Assembly: GCF_946481715.1 (NCBI RefSeq)
Contig: NZ_CAMLOV010000215.1
Span: 1-8,303, forward strand
Length of the DNA stretch: 8,303 nucleotides
Direction: 5' to 3'
From: an uncultured Mucilaginibacter sp.
Lineage (GTDB): Bacteria > Bacteroidota > Bacteroidia > Sphingobacteriales > Sphingobacteriaceae
Shown here: piece by piece, positions 1 to 5,924 of the stretch
Numbering within the stretch: the stretch's first letter is position 1
How the letters are laid out: each line of letters opens with the position of its first letter
Notes under the pieces: model-generated
Databases searched by the model: none
The model's input: the letters and a program-made list of their open reading frames with translations, nothing else
What the model was told of the DNA's origin: nothing
Program-made: the position numbers and the translations under genes

Positions 1-695
1 TAGGCCAACACGTAATGCCGCTGATAGATGCCGGTAAGGTTGGTTTCCGGGCGGGTAAATACATGGCCTCCACAGATGAGCTGTATGTTACTGTACGCGG
101 CAAAGGCGGCCATGGCGCGCAGCCACAACAAAATGTAGACCCGGTGATTATCACCGCACATATATTAACAGCGCTGCAAACCATTGTAAGCCGTTCTGCC
201 GACCCTAAGAGTCCTTCGGTACTTTCCTTTGGTAAAGTAATTGCCAATGGCGCTACCAACGTTATACCCAACGAGGTTTACCTGGAAGGCACTTTCCGCA
301 CCATGGACGAAAAATGGCGCAGCGAAGCGCATATCAAGATCAAAAAAATGGCCGAAGGCATTGCCGAAAGCATGGGCGGTAGCTGCGAGTTCAATATTAT
401 GCGTGGTTACCCTTTCCTTATTAACGAGGAAGTGCTTACCGCTGCAACCCGCGGCCACGCCGAAGATTATTTAGGTAAAGAAAATGTGCTGGATTTGGAT
501 ATATGGATGGCAGCCGAAGATTTTGCTTACTACTCGCAGGCCGCAGATAGCTGCTTTTACCGCTTAGGCACCCGCAACGAGGCCCGCGGCATCACCTCAT
601 CCGTACACACCCCAACCTTTGACGTGGAAGAAGATGCTTTTAAAATAAGCACCGGGCTGATGGCGTATTTAGCCGTGAAACAATTGGGGAATTAG
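1..695 (+). CDS. M20-family amidohydrolase (peptidase M20D-like), 5' end outside window
   Basis: C-terminal part of a zinc-type amidohydrolase of the M20 family (N-acyl-amino acid, hippurate or IAA-amino acid hydrolase group), which cleaves an acyl group from an amino acid. The reading frame is open to the left edge and begins GQHVMP, so the ATG at 15 is internal and the true start lies upstream. About 230 residues are visible of the roughly 390-400 usual for the family. The His of GQHV (bases 9-11) matches a known metal-ligand position of the family. The dimerisation (lid) domain starts at the GKGGHGAQP motif, with its conserved His. The catalytic domain resumes with the AAEDFAYY motif and ends with the conserved His of VHTPTFD, the other expected metal ligand. 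Q replaces the frequent H in the 'GAxPH' position, which I believe is common in Bacteroidota members. The exact substrate cannot be told. No signal peptide can be judged because the N-terminus is missing. Confidence 0.9.
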   Translation, partial: GQHVMPLIDAGKVGFRAGKYMASTDELYVTVRGKGGHGAQPQQNVDPVIITAHILTALQTIVSRSADPKSPSVLSFGKVIANGATNVIPNEVYLEGTFRTMDEKWRSEAHIKIKKMAEGIAESMGGSCEFNIMRGYPFLINEEVLTAATRGHAEDYLGKENVLDLDIWMAAEDFAYYSQAADSCFYRLGTRNEARGITSSVHTPTFDVEEDAFKISTGLMAYLAVKQLGN

Positions 696-699
696 TTTT

Positions 700-798
700 T
701 AGTTCATGGTTGATGGTTCATAGATCATGGCTGCAGCAGTAGTAACTTTTACTGTATAATTTTCGTCTATGAACCATGAACTATTATCTATGAACTAT
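700..798. repeat. Imperfect inverted repeat of 'gttcatgg/ccatgaac' type, overlapping the next gene's start region
   Basis: The left arm (about 700-723) and right arm (about 767-783, with related sequence to 798) are reverse complements: 707-723 against 767-783 match at 15 of 17 positions, with 43 bases between. Within each arm short units (gttcatgg, gttcatag) recur, giving a degenerate, repetitive look typical of interspersed intergenic repeats. The right arm includes the upstream ATG at 769 and reaches the more likely start codon at 790. It fills the whole gap between the amidohydrolase and the secreted-protein gene. Whether it occurs elsewhere in the genome cannot be seen here. Confidence 0.6.
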
Positions 799-1725
799 AA
801 GAAACTTCTCGTCGCTCTCTGCTTCCTCCTTCCCGCCTTCTGCTCTAACGCTCAGCAGATCAACCGATTTAACCCTGATACACTGCTTACTATTGTTATC
901 GATTCGCCGGTGAATATCCGCTCGCACCGTTTGCGCGCGCAGGATTTTATTGATGCGGTGATGCAGGATACCAGTTTTTACCTCGCTTTCCGCAATATGA
1001 AGGGCTACGCCTTTACCGCCGAGAACCGCGTTTTTACCTACAACAAAAAGAACAAGGTAGAAGGCAAGATCTACCGCAAAATACTCCACAGCAACGTAGC
1101 AGGTGACCACAAGCTGCAATATTTAGCTAAAGCCGATAGTGGTAACGTGTTAAAAAAGAACGGCAAGTACCAACTGTATACGGTAGAGATGTTTGACTAT
1201 ATTTTTATGAATGCTTATAATTCAGACTTTGTTGCAGGCCCGCCACCATCCGGCGAAGCCAAAACCAAAAATGAAGGTTATAAGGCAAAACTAAAAACAC
1301 TCATCTTCACCCCCGGCCGCAAGGTAAGTGGCATCCCTTTCATCAGCAGTAAAACAGAGATCTTCGGCCCGGATTTGAGGCAATTTTACCGCTACGAGTT
1401 TGCAAGGGGCAAGTATTTAGACACCATCCCCGTGTACCGCTTTAAAGTTATCCGTAAGCCCAGCAGCAGTGTAGATGACGTGATGATACAGGAGATGACC
1501 ACCATTTTTGATGAGCGTACTTTCCAGATATTAGGCCGCTACATCGATATGAAGTACAGCAACATGTTTTTTGATTTTGATGTGCAGATGAACATCGAAC
1601 TCAACTACTTTGCCGGCGAATTGCTCCCCACCAAAATCACTTACCAGGGCAACTGGGATATCCCGCTGCACAAAGAAGAACGGGCGAGTTTTTTGATTTT
1701 GCATAAGGATTATAAAAAGGAGTGA
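790..1725 (+). CDS. Secreted protein of unknown function
   Basis: An approximately 311-residue exported protein that I do not recognise by name. From the ATG at 790 it begins with a clean signal peptide: MNYKK, a hydrophobic stretch LLVALCFLLPAF, then CSNA before QQ, with probable signal peptidase I cleavage after SNA. The upstream in-frame ATG at 769 would add seven residues (MNHELLS) encoded by the inverted repeat and would spoil the compact signal peptide, so 790 is preferred. Phe is at the -1 position of the PAFC sequence, which argues against a lipobox. The mature part is rich in Tyr, Phe and alternating polar/hydrophobic residues, suggesting mostly beta structure. No catalytic motif, further membrane segment or cysteine pattern stands out. 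Its final third ('TKITYQGNWDIP') loosely recalls beta-rich outer-membrane-associated Bacteroidota proteins, but that is impression only. It faces rlmD tail to tail; it may follow the amidohydrolase in one transcript or have its own weak promoter. Confidence 0.75.
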   Translation: MNYKKLLVALCFLLPAFCSNAQQINRFNPDTLLTIVIDSPVNIRSHRLRAQDFIDAVMQDTSFYLAFRNMKGYAFTAENRVFTYNKKNKVEGKIYRKILHSNVAGDHKLQYLAKADSGNVLKKNGKYQLYTVEMFDYIFMNAYNSDFVAGPPPSGEAKTKNEGYKAKLKTLIFTPGRKVSGIPFISSKTEIFGPDLRQFYRYEFARGKYLDTIPVYRFKVIRKPSSSVDDVMIQEMTTIFDERTFQILGRYIDMKYSNMFFDFDVQMNIELNYFAGELLPTKITYQGNWDIPLHKEERASFLILHKDYKKE

Positions 1726-1728
1726 TAC

Positions 1729-1767
1729 GAAATTTGTTACTGTACAATTCGTACAATAATAAATTTC
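1729..1767. terminator. Long hairpin between convergent genes, probable bidirectional terminator
   Basis: Arms 1729-1745 and 1751-1767 pair over 17 positions around the 5-base loop AATTC (1746-1750). Fifteen pairs are Watson-Crick; the other two become G-U wobbles, one on each transcript strand. It begins 3 bases after the stop codon at 1725 and lies 19 bases beyond the rlmD stop at 1787. There is no clear T run on either side, so a classic intrinsic terminator is not proven; the position between two converging stop codons is the main argument. Confidence 0.65.
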
Positions 1768-1781
1768 ACGCTTTAAAGCGT
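1768..1781. repeat. Perfect 14-base palindrome ACGCTTTAAAGCGT
   Basis: A perfect self-complementary 14-mer immediately after the 17-bp hairpin and 5 bases beyond the rlmD stop codon. On the minus strand it would form the first structure met after the rlmD coding region. With a zero-base loop it cannot be a tight hairpin at full length, so its role could be as part of the terminator or as a protein site. Confidence 0.5.
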
Positions 1782-1786
1782 CCAGC

Positions 1787-3217
1787 TTACCCCCGCAGCT
1801 TCAGCAAAACCACGTTCTCCACATGCTGGGTATGCGGAAACATATCTACCGGCTGAATTTTCACCGTATCGTATTTCTCCTTAAGTACCAGCAGGTCGCG
1901 CGCCTGGGTAGCCGCATTGCAGCTTACATAAACAATCTTTGGGGCTTCAATTTCCATCAGGCGGGCAACTACATCGGCATGCATCCCGGCTCGCGGCGGG
2001 TCGGTAATAATTACATCCGGTTTGCCGTGTTCCGCCACAAAATCCGCTACCAATACATCCTTCATATCCCCGGCAAAGAATTTGGTATTGGTGATATTGT
2101 TGATCTGTGAATTTACTTTGGCATCCTCAATAGCGGTGGGTACATACTCCACCCCAACTACTTCGCGCACCTGGCCGGCAATAAAGTTGGCAATGGTGCC
2201 GGCACCGGTGTACAGGTCATAAACCAGTTCATCTCCCTTAAACTCGGCAAAATCGCGGGTTATTTCGTATAGTTTCAGTGCTTGTATAGAGTTGGTTTGA
2301 TAGAATGATTTTGGCCCAACCCTAAATCGGATCACTTGTCCATTGCCGTTTGCCATCTCCTCGTGGATATACTCCGGGCCTTTCCAGCTATGCACTTCCT
2401 GGTCGAAAATGGTATCGTTCATCTTAGTATTCAGGATGTACAACAACGATGTGATTTGCGGGAAATTGGCATCTACAAAACCCATCAGCTTGCTTACCTG
2501 TTCCTCATCTGCATGAGCAAAAACTACGATCACCATAATTTCGCCGGTAGACGAGGTACGGATAATCAAGTTGCGCATTGCACCTGTATGTTGCCTTACG
2601 TCATAGTAACTGATGCCCTGCTCTTTGGCATATTGGTTGATGCTGTTGCGCAGATCGTTTGATGGCTCAGCCTGTAAATAGCAATGGTTTATGTTCAATA
2701 TCTTATCAAACCTGCCCGGGATGTGGAACCCGAGGGCATTCATATCCAGTGTTTCGTCCTCGCGGTTTTCACCATCGTAAAGCCAGCGCTTGTTAGAAAA
2801 GGTGTATTCCAGTTTGTTGCGGTAGTACCTATCGGCAGGGGAAGGCACAATGGCATCCATGTGTTCTACCTCTATTTTGGCGATGCGGGTGAGGGCATCA
2901 TGCACAGCCTTTTGTTTAAATTTCAGCTGGGCATCGTAGGTCATGTGCTGCCATTTGCAGCCACCGCAGGTACCAAAATGCTCGCAGAATGCTTGGGTGC
3001 GGTGTTCCGACGGCTGGATAAGGCGGATGATCTTACCCTCGCCAAAGTTTTTCTTGCTGCGGTAAACTTCAATATCGGCTATATCGCCCGGAACGGCTTT
3101 CTCTATAAACAAAACAAAATCGTCGGCTTTGCCAACGCCTTTGCCCTCTTCGGCTATATCAATAACGGTTACGTTCTCAAAAACTTTATTTACCCTTGGT
3201 TTGCCAGATCTGCCCAT
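1787..3217 (-). CDS. rlmD: 23S rRNA (uracil-5-)-methyltransferase, RlmD/TrmA family
   Basis: A 476-residue cytoplasmic SAM-dependent enzyme that makes 5-methyluridine in 23S rRNA (U1939 in E. coli numbering for RlmD). A TRAM RNA-binding domain occupies roughly residues 9-67. Four cysteines expected to hold a [4Fe-4S] cluster are visible: C78, C84 and C87 (CEHFGTCGGC) and C179. The SAM-binding fold starts at about residue 330 with YDLYTGAGT, continues with VVGVEYV (353-359) and the DPPRAGMH motif (406-413). The nucleophile is C433 in YVSCN, and the general-base Glu is E467 in QHVENV. All key residues are present and length is normal. The start at 3217 fits the family N-terminus (KVFENVTVIDIAEEGKG). 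Bacteroidota homologues are usually named RlmD, but RlmC, RlmCD and TrmA-like U54 activity belong to the same superfamily, so the target base is inferred. Confidence 0.93.
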   Translation of the reverse strand: MGRSGKPRVNKVFENVTVIDIAEEGKGVGKADDFVLFIEKAVPGDIADIEVYRSKKNFGEGKIIRLIQPSEHRTQAFCEHFGTCGGCKWQHMTYDAQLKFKQKAVHDALTRIAKIEVEHMDAIVPSPADRYYRNKLEYTFSNKRWLYDGENREDETLDMNALGFHIPGRFDKILNINHCYLQAEPSNDLRNSINQYAKEQGISYYDVRQHTGAMRNLIIRTSSTGEIMVIVVFAHADEEQVSKLMGFVDANFPQITSLLYILNTKMNDTIFDQEVHSWKGPEYIHEEMANGNGQVIRFRVGPKSFYQTNSIQALKLYEITRDFAEFKGDELVYDLYTGAGTIANFIAGQVREVVGVEYVPTAIEDAKVNSQINNITNTKFFAGDMKDVLVADFVAEHGKPDVIITDPPRAGMHADVVARLMEIEAPKIVYVSCNAATQARDLLVLKEKYDTVKIQPVDMFPHTQHVENVVLLKLRG

Positions 3218-3224
3218 AAGGATG

Positions 3225-3254
3225 CAAAGGTAAACCTATTTATTAAAACTGAAA
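3225..3254 (-). promoter_or_regulatory. Candidate rlmD promoter, nearly leaderless
   Basis: Read on the minus strand, TACCTTTG (3232-3225) is an exact match to the Bacteroidota -7 element TAnnTTTG. A possible -33 element TTTC (3254-3251, one mismatch to TTTG) lies 18 bases upstream. The -7 box ends only 7 bases before the ATG at 3217, so a transcript starting at the usual distance would carry a leader of just a few bases. Confidence 0.5.
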
Positions 3255-3277
3255 CACACGATTTGGAGTGTGCCGAT

Positions 3278-3422
3278 TTAACCATAGAGGTCGCAGAGAT
3301 TTGCAACGCGTTGAGCGCAGGGAAACACAGAGATTTGCAAATGGGCTACCGGCACGAAGAAATAAAACGTTTGATTGTCTCTGTGCAACTCTGCGTTTCC
3401 CCTCTGTGTTCTCTGCGGTTAA
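3278..3422. repeat. Large palindromic intergenic repeat ('cgcagaggggaaacacagag' type)
   Basis: The left arm (about 3278-3340) and right arm (3379-3422) are reverse complements with gaps. Both carry ttaacc at the outer edge and cgcag, ggaaac, cagag and ttgca blocks towards the centre. The left arm also holds an exact 13-base direct duplication, CAGAGATTTGCAA, at 3294-3306 and 3328-3340. The central spacer is about 38 bases. It lies downstream of the 35-residue ORF and upstream of rlmD, in otherwise non-coding sequence. The composition is typical of short interspersed palindromes seen in Bacteroidota genomes. No encoded protein or target-site duplication is evident. Confidence 0.7.
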
Positions 3423-3433
3423 AAAAAATATTC

Positions 3434-3541
3434 CTACAAAAACACACTCAACAACTTATCAAAGTAAACCTCAATAGCAATGTCTTCCATTTCAAATTGC
3501 TCATCGATAAGTTCTGAAAATTCAATTAATTCTTCACTCAT
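3434..3541 (-). CDS. Small acidic ORF, 35 residues, with its own promoter-like sequence
   Basis: Minus-strand ATG at 3541 opens a 35-codon frame ending in TAG at 3434. The product begins MSEELIEFSELIDEQFEM and ends in DKLLSVFL. It holds eight Glu, three Asp and a single Lys (net charge about -10), with hydrophobic residues spaced as in an amphipathic helix, and no signal peptide or Cys. It is too short for ordinary gene calling. Support comes from the exact Bacteroidota-type promoter 20 bases upstream and a palindromic repeat 12 bases downstream that could end the transcript. It lies 77 bases after the ferritin-like gene on the same strand. I do not recognise the protein. A small regulatory or anti-partner protein is possible, but a chance ORF downstream of a real promoter (for example for a small RNA) is not excluded. 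Confidence 0.5.
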   Translation of the reverse strand: MSEELIEFSELIDEQFEMEDIAIEVYFDKLLSVFL

Positions 3542-3560
3542 AGCGGTAAATTTTACTATG

Positions 3561-3591
3561 CAAACATAGCATTATTATACCAAAAACCAAA
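3561..3591 (-). promoter_or_regulatory. Bacteroidota consensus promoter upstream of the 35-residue ORF
   Basis: On the minus strand TTTG (3591-3588), a 19-base spacer (3587-3569) and TATGTTTG (3568-3561) match the TTTG-N19-TAnnTTTG consensus exactly. Expected transcription start is near 3556, giving a leader of about 15 bases to the ATG at 3541. It lies just downstream of the ferritin-like gene's stop codon, so it would drive only the small ORF (or a small RNA), perhaps reading on to the palindromic repeat. Confidence 0.65.
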
Positions 3592-3617
3592 ACGGTATTT
3601 TGAATTAATTTTATTAC

Positions 3618-4355
3618 TCATTCCCATGAGACCTGCTTTTGCTCTTTATCGGTTATCATTTTTATGGTTTTTCGGTATTTAAATATCATTTTTCGGGTAA
3701 AGGAATTAAAAGTATCGCCGCCGGCTTTAAATAAGGTGCGGTGCGCAAACCATACCAGGCATGATGTTAAAAAGAAGAAAGCTTTGTAAACAAAATTGCG
3801 CCACCTTTTAGAGTATTCGGGTTTGCCATCATAGATAATTGCCAGCCGTTCCGTTTGAAAGGTGATGTGGCAAGCCTCGTCAATCAGTATATCGGTGCAA
3901 ATCGACTGAAGCAATTCGCAATCCGTTGCATCTTTTAGTGCCTGGTAAAAAATCTGCGCCGTGCTTTCTACCACAATTACAGCCAGCGTCCATATCTCCA
4001 TGTTGGTATTGTAATACCGTACTTTCCTGAACAGGGTATCGCCCCAGTCCTTTTTGATGCGCGTTTTCCCGATGCCGTCGATATAGCGGCCGAGGTTGTT
4101 GCCATGCTTTTGCTCTTCCTTTATAAAAAGCTTAACGGCTTCCACATAATCCGGGTCGCCTATTTTATTGGCGTATTTGGTTGATGCGGCAATTAAATGC
4201 GCCCCTTCCGAAGTCTCGCCCAATTGCCAGGCCTGTAGCGATGGCAGTATAATTTTTATTTCTTCAGCCGTTAGCGAGGGAAATAGATTCCAGTCGATGC
4301 GTTTTTCCTGGGCATTTGCCTTGAAATGCCCAATCCAGTAATTGCTTGTATGCAT
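3618..4355 (-). CDS. Ferritin-like diiron protein with C-terminal hydrophobic segment
   Basis: A 245-residue protein with the six-ligand pattern of a carboxylate-bridged diiron four-helix bundle: E50 (GETSEGAH), E81 and H84 (EEQKH), E130 (VVEST), then E160 and H163 (DEACH). This E...ExxH...E...ExxH series belongs to the ferritin/rubrerythrin/AurF-like superfamily. The helices cover roughly residues 30-175. A strongly hydrophobic stretch at about 190-208 (FFFLTSCLVWF) follows, then a basic tail, suggesting attachment to the inner face of the membrane or a hydrophobic substrate. Substrate and reaction are unknown: iron storage, peroxide reduction and oxygen-dependent oxidation are all possible, and the size is larger than a plain ferritin. 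It is the last large gene of a minus-strand series after creD, separated from it by a 77-base gap with a hairpin. I see no consensus promoter directly upstream, so it may depend on read-through from creD. Confidence 0.75.
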   Translation of the reverse strand: MHTSNYWIGHFKANAQEKRIDWNLFPSLTAEEIKIILPSLQAWQLGETSEGAHLIAASTKYANKIGDPDYVEAVKLFIKEEQKHGNNLGRYIDGIGKTRIKKDWGDTLFRKVRYYNTNMEIWTLAVIVVESTAQIFYQALKDATDCELLQSICTDILIDEACHITFQTERLAIIYDGKPEYSKRWRNFVYKAFFFLTSCLVWFAHRTLFKAGGDTFNSFTRKMIFKYRKTIKMITDKEQKQVSWE

Positions 4356-4373
4356 GGTTGATTCGGTTTAAAA

Positions 4374-4402
4374 TCCGCCGCATGCGGGTAACATGCGACG
4401 GA
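4374..4402 (-). terminator. Hairpin with short T run between creD and the diiron gene
   Basis: Arms 4374-4384 and 4392-4402 pair over 11 positions around a 7-base loop. Ten pairs are Watson-Crick, and the odd one is a G-U pair on the minus-strand transcript. In the direction of transcription the stem ends GGCGGA and is followed by TTTT, like a weak intrinsic terminator. It lies 30 bases after the creD stop and 18 bases before the diiron protein's ATG, so it is either the end of the creD transcript or a leaky attenuator for the next gene. Confidence 0.6.
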
Positions 4403-4432
4403 AATATGAAGTGAACGGGTTTAGGTGAAATG

Positions 4433-5773
4433 TTAGTGGTTATCCCAATTTATTTTGCGCGAGAAATACATCAGCGCCGCCACAATGAAGAACAATGCTA
4501 CTGCGCCTACCAGCAACGAATATTCTTCCAACTGTATAATAATGAAGATAAAACCATAGAATATGCTGAGGATAATAGCAAAAAGTAGCGCCGCTTTTTT
4601 ATTCTCCAACAGCGATGCCGTGAACGACGAGATCAGAGCTATGGTTGCCGTTGATGACAGCAGGTATGCATAATTAAAACCAATTTGCTCGGAAAAGGAC
4701 AGCAACAGAATGTAAAATACAATCATGGCAGCACCGATCAGCGTATAGTTGAAAAGGTGGATGTTTTGCTTGCGGATAAGCTCCGTTAAAAACAAGGAAA
4801 CAAAGGTGAGCAGTATAATAAGCGTAGAATACTTGTTAGTCCTCATTACCTTGCGGTAATCATCAATAGGGGTTTGCAACTGTACGCCAAAAGTGGCTTC
4901 GGATACAGACTTTTGGTTATTGAGTACATTTATGTTACTTACCCACTGCTGTGGAAACGGCCGGTTATAGTACAGCATACGCCATTTGGCATGCGTGCCG
5001 TTGCCAAGCGAATCGCGCTCATCCGGCAGGTAACGGCCTGTGTACTTCGGAGTTTTCCAGTCGTTGCTTAGCTCAACTTCAGTAGTTTTGCCTATGTGCA
5101 AAAAGCTAATCTCGTTACTGCCTTTTAAGTCGAGCATGTAACTGAATTCAAAGTTCCCCGCAGGTGATAATGGAAAACTTACCTGCAATGATTTTTCAAA
5201 AAAATCTGCATCTCCTGTTACGGGTTCAGGTGTATAGTTTTGCCCTTGTACCTTTACAACCGGATTTGTTTTCAACCCTTTAAGGTCCGAAATGCTGAAC
5301 ACCAGCCGGGCCTTATCAAACATCACCTGCGCAGGGTCTATCCCAAGTTTAACCAGGTCAGGCTGACTAAAAGTACCTGCCACCCCAATTTGCGCAGTGT
5401 AAACTGTTACCCTGAAAACACCCTTTTCGTAGGGTTCGGTTTTAAGCGATGTTTTGAAGTGAAGGCCTTGTGGCAAGACGTAAATATTATCTACAATCTC
5501 TTTGGTTCCAGCAGGCGCATTCGGTGCAGATGGAATTGCCACCTGCTTTTTATATGGTAAAACCAGCACCGGCCCTTGTACCAATTGGCTGCCCGACCAT
5601 TGGTTGGAAACTTTACTTATCATCGCTGCCTGGTTCTCCTGGCGCTCGTCAATCAGGTTCTGTATCCACGAAGATGGAATAAGCAAAGCCAGGATAATTA
5701 AGGTAATTACTGTCATCTTCACCAGTATGGAACCCTGGTACCATTTGTTAGGTTGTTCGAATTGTTCTATCAT
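4433..5773 (-). CDS. creD: Inner membrane protein CreD
   Basis: A 446-residue membrane protein of the CreD family. It has an N-terminal membrane helix (about residues 17-36), a large domain expected on the outer face of the inner membrane (about 40-313) that opens with the family motif WSGSQLVQGPVLVLPY, and five C-terminal helices (about 315-333, 343-361, 367-388, 394-413, 419-437). The segment before the second helix, FGVQLQTPIDDYRKVMRTNKY, is the usual CreD signature. In enterobacteria creD belongs to the CreBC regulon and is linked to envelope integrity and colicin E2 tolerance; its molecular activity is unknown. No creB or creC gene is nearby. Instead a TetR-family gene lies immediately upstream, with paired inverted repeats in the space between, suggesting different control. 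Length and topology are normal and no damage is seen. Confidence 0.92.
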   Translation of the reverse strand: MIEQFEQPNKWYQGSILVKMTVITLIILALLIPSSWIQNLIDERQENQAAMISKVSNQWSGSQLVQGPVLVLPYKKQVAIPSAPNAPAGTKEIVDNIYVLPQGLHFKTSLKTEPYEKGVFRVTVYTAQIGVAGTFSQPDLVKLGIDPAQVMFDKARLVFSISDLKGLKTNPVVKVQGQNYTPEPVTGDADFFEKSLQVSFPLSPAGNFEFSYMLDLKGSNEISFLHIGKTTEVELSNDWKTPKYTGRYLPDERDSLGNGTHAKWRMLYYNRPFPQQWVSNINVLNNQKSVSEATFGVQLQTPIDDYRKVMRTNKYSTLIILLTFVSLFLTELIRKQNIHLFNYTLIGAAMIVFYILLLSFSEQIGFNYAYLLSSTATIALISSFTASLLENKKAALLFAIILSIFYGFIFIIIQLEEYSLLVGAVALFFIVAALMYFSRKINWDNH

Positions 5774-5791
5774 GTTTTTTATTTAAAAGTT

Positions 5792-5806
5792 CTTTGCAAT
5801 TCAAAG
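5792..5806. promoter_or_regulatory. Inverted repeat CTTTG-N5-CAAAG, proximal operator candidate
   Basis: CTTTG CAATT CAAAG, a perfect 5-bp inverted repeat in the creD leader, 18 bases upstream of the creD ATG. In reverse orientation it shares 14 of 16 positions with the distal copy (ACTTTGAAT..CAAAG). The size and symmetry suit a dimeric TetR-family repressor. Confidence 0.5.
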
Positions 5807-5823
5807 TGTTATTGTGAAAAATG

Positions 5824-5846
5824 AGCGCTTGTAATTCTTAAGCGCT
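5824..5846. promoter_or_regulatory. Inverted repeat AGCGCTT-N9-AAGCGCT
   Basis: Perfect 7-bp arms (5824-5830 and 5840-5846) around 9 bases, lying almost midway between the two CTTTG-N5-CAAAG repeats (centre offsets of 36 and 39 bases). It could be a hairpin in the creD leader RNA or another protein site. There is no T run on the minus strand close enough for a clear terminator. Confidence 0.4.
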
Positions 5847-5864
5847 GAAATGAGTTTTATAAAG

Positions 5865-5883
5865 TACTTTGAATAACAAAGTA
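5865..5883. promoter_or_regulatory. Inverted repeat TACTTTG-N5-CAAAGTA, distal operator candidate
   Basis: TACTTTG AATAA CAAAGTA has perfect 7-bp arms around 5 bases. It overlaps the -7 box of the best creD promoter candidate, so a bound regulator would block transcription start. It is the better of two related copies; the other is centred 75 bases nearer creD. Confidence 0.55.
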
Positions 5884-5908
5884 AATATATTAAAATCAGC
5901 ATTCCAAA
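5877..5908 (-). promoter_or_regulatory. Candidate creD promoter
   Basis: On the minus strand TTTG (5908-5905), a 20-base spacer and TTACTTTG (5884-5877) match the Bacteroidota consensus with one mismatch in TAnnTTTG. The start point would be near 5872, giving a leader of about 100 bases that contains the AGCGCTT inverted repeat and the proximal CTTTG-N5-CAAAG copy. Confidence 0.45.
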
Positions 5909-5924
5909 TAAAAACCTAAAAAAA

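Noticed and set aside
751..764. TATAATTTTC as a promoter for the secreted-protein gene
   Set aside because: It only partly matches TAnnTTTG and has no TTTG at the expected upstream distance; it lies between repeat arms where AT-rich matches are easy to find.
784..1119. Minus-strand open frame of 111 codons opposite the secreted-protein gene
   Set aside because: It lies wholly within the signal-peptide-bearing plus-strand gene, and its translation has no supported domain.
3294..3340. Exact 13-base direct repeat (CAGAGATTTGCAA) as a possible CRISPR unit
   Set aside because: Only two copies, too short, and embedded in a larger palindrome; no array or cas gene is present.
2684..3517. A 277-codon plus-strand open frame opposite rlmD and through the palindromic repeat
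   Set aside because: It is antisense to a complete, motif-rich rlmD and continues through a non-coding repeat; its translation shows no recognisable domain and no promoter is seen.
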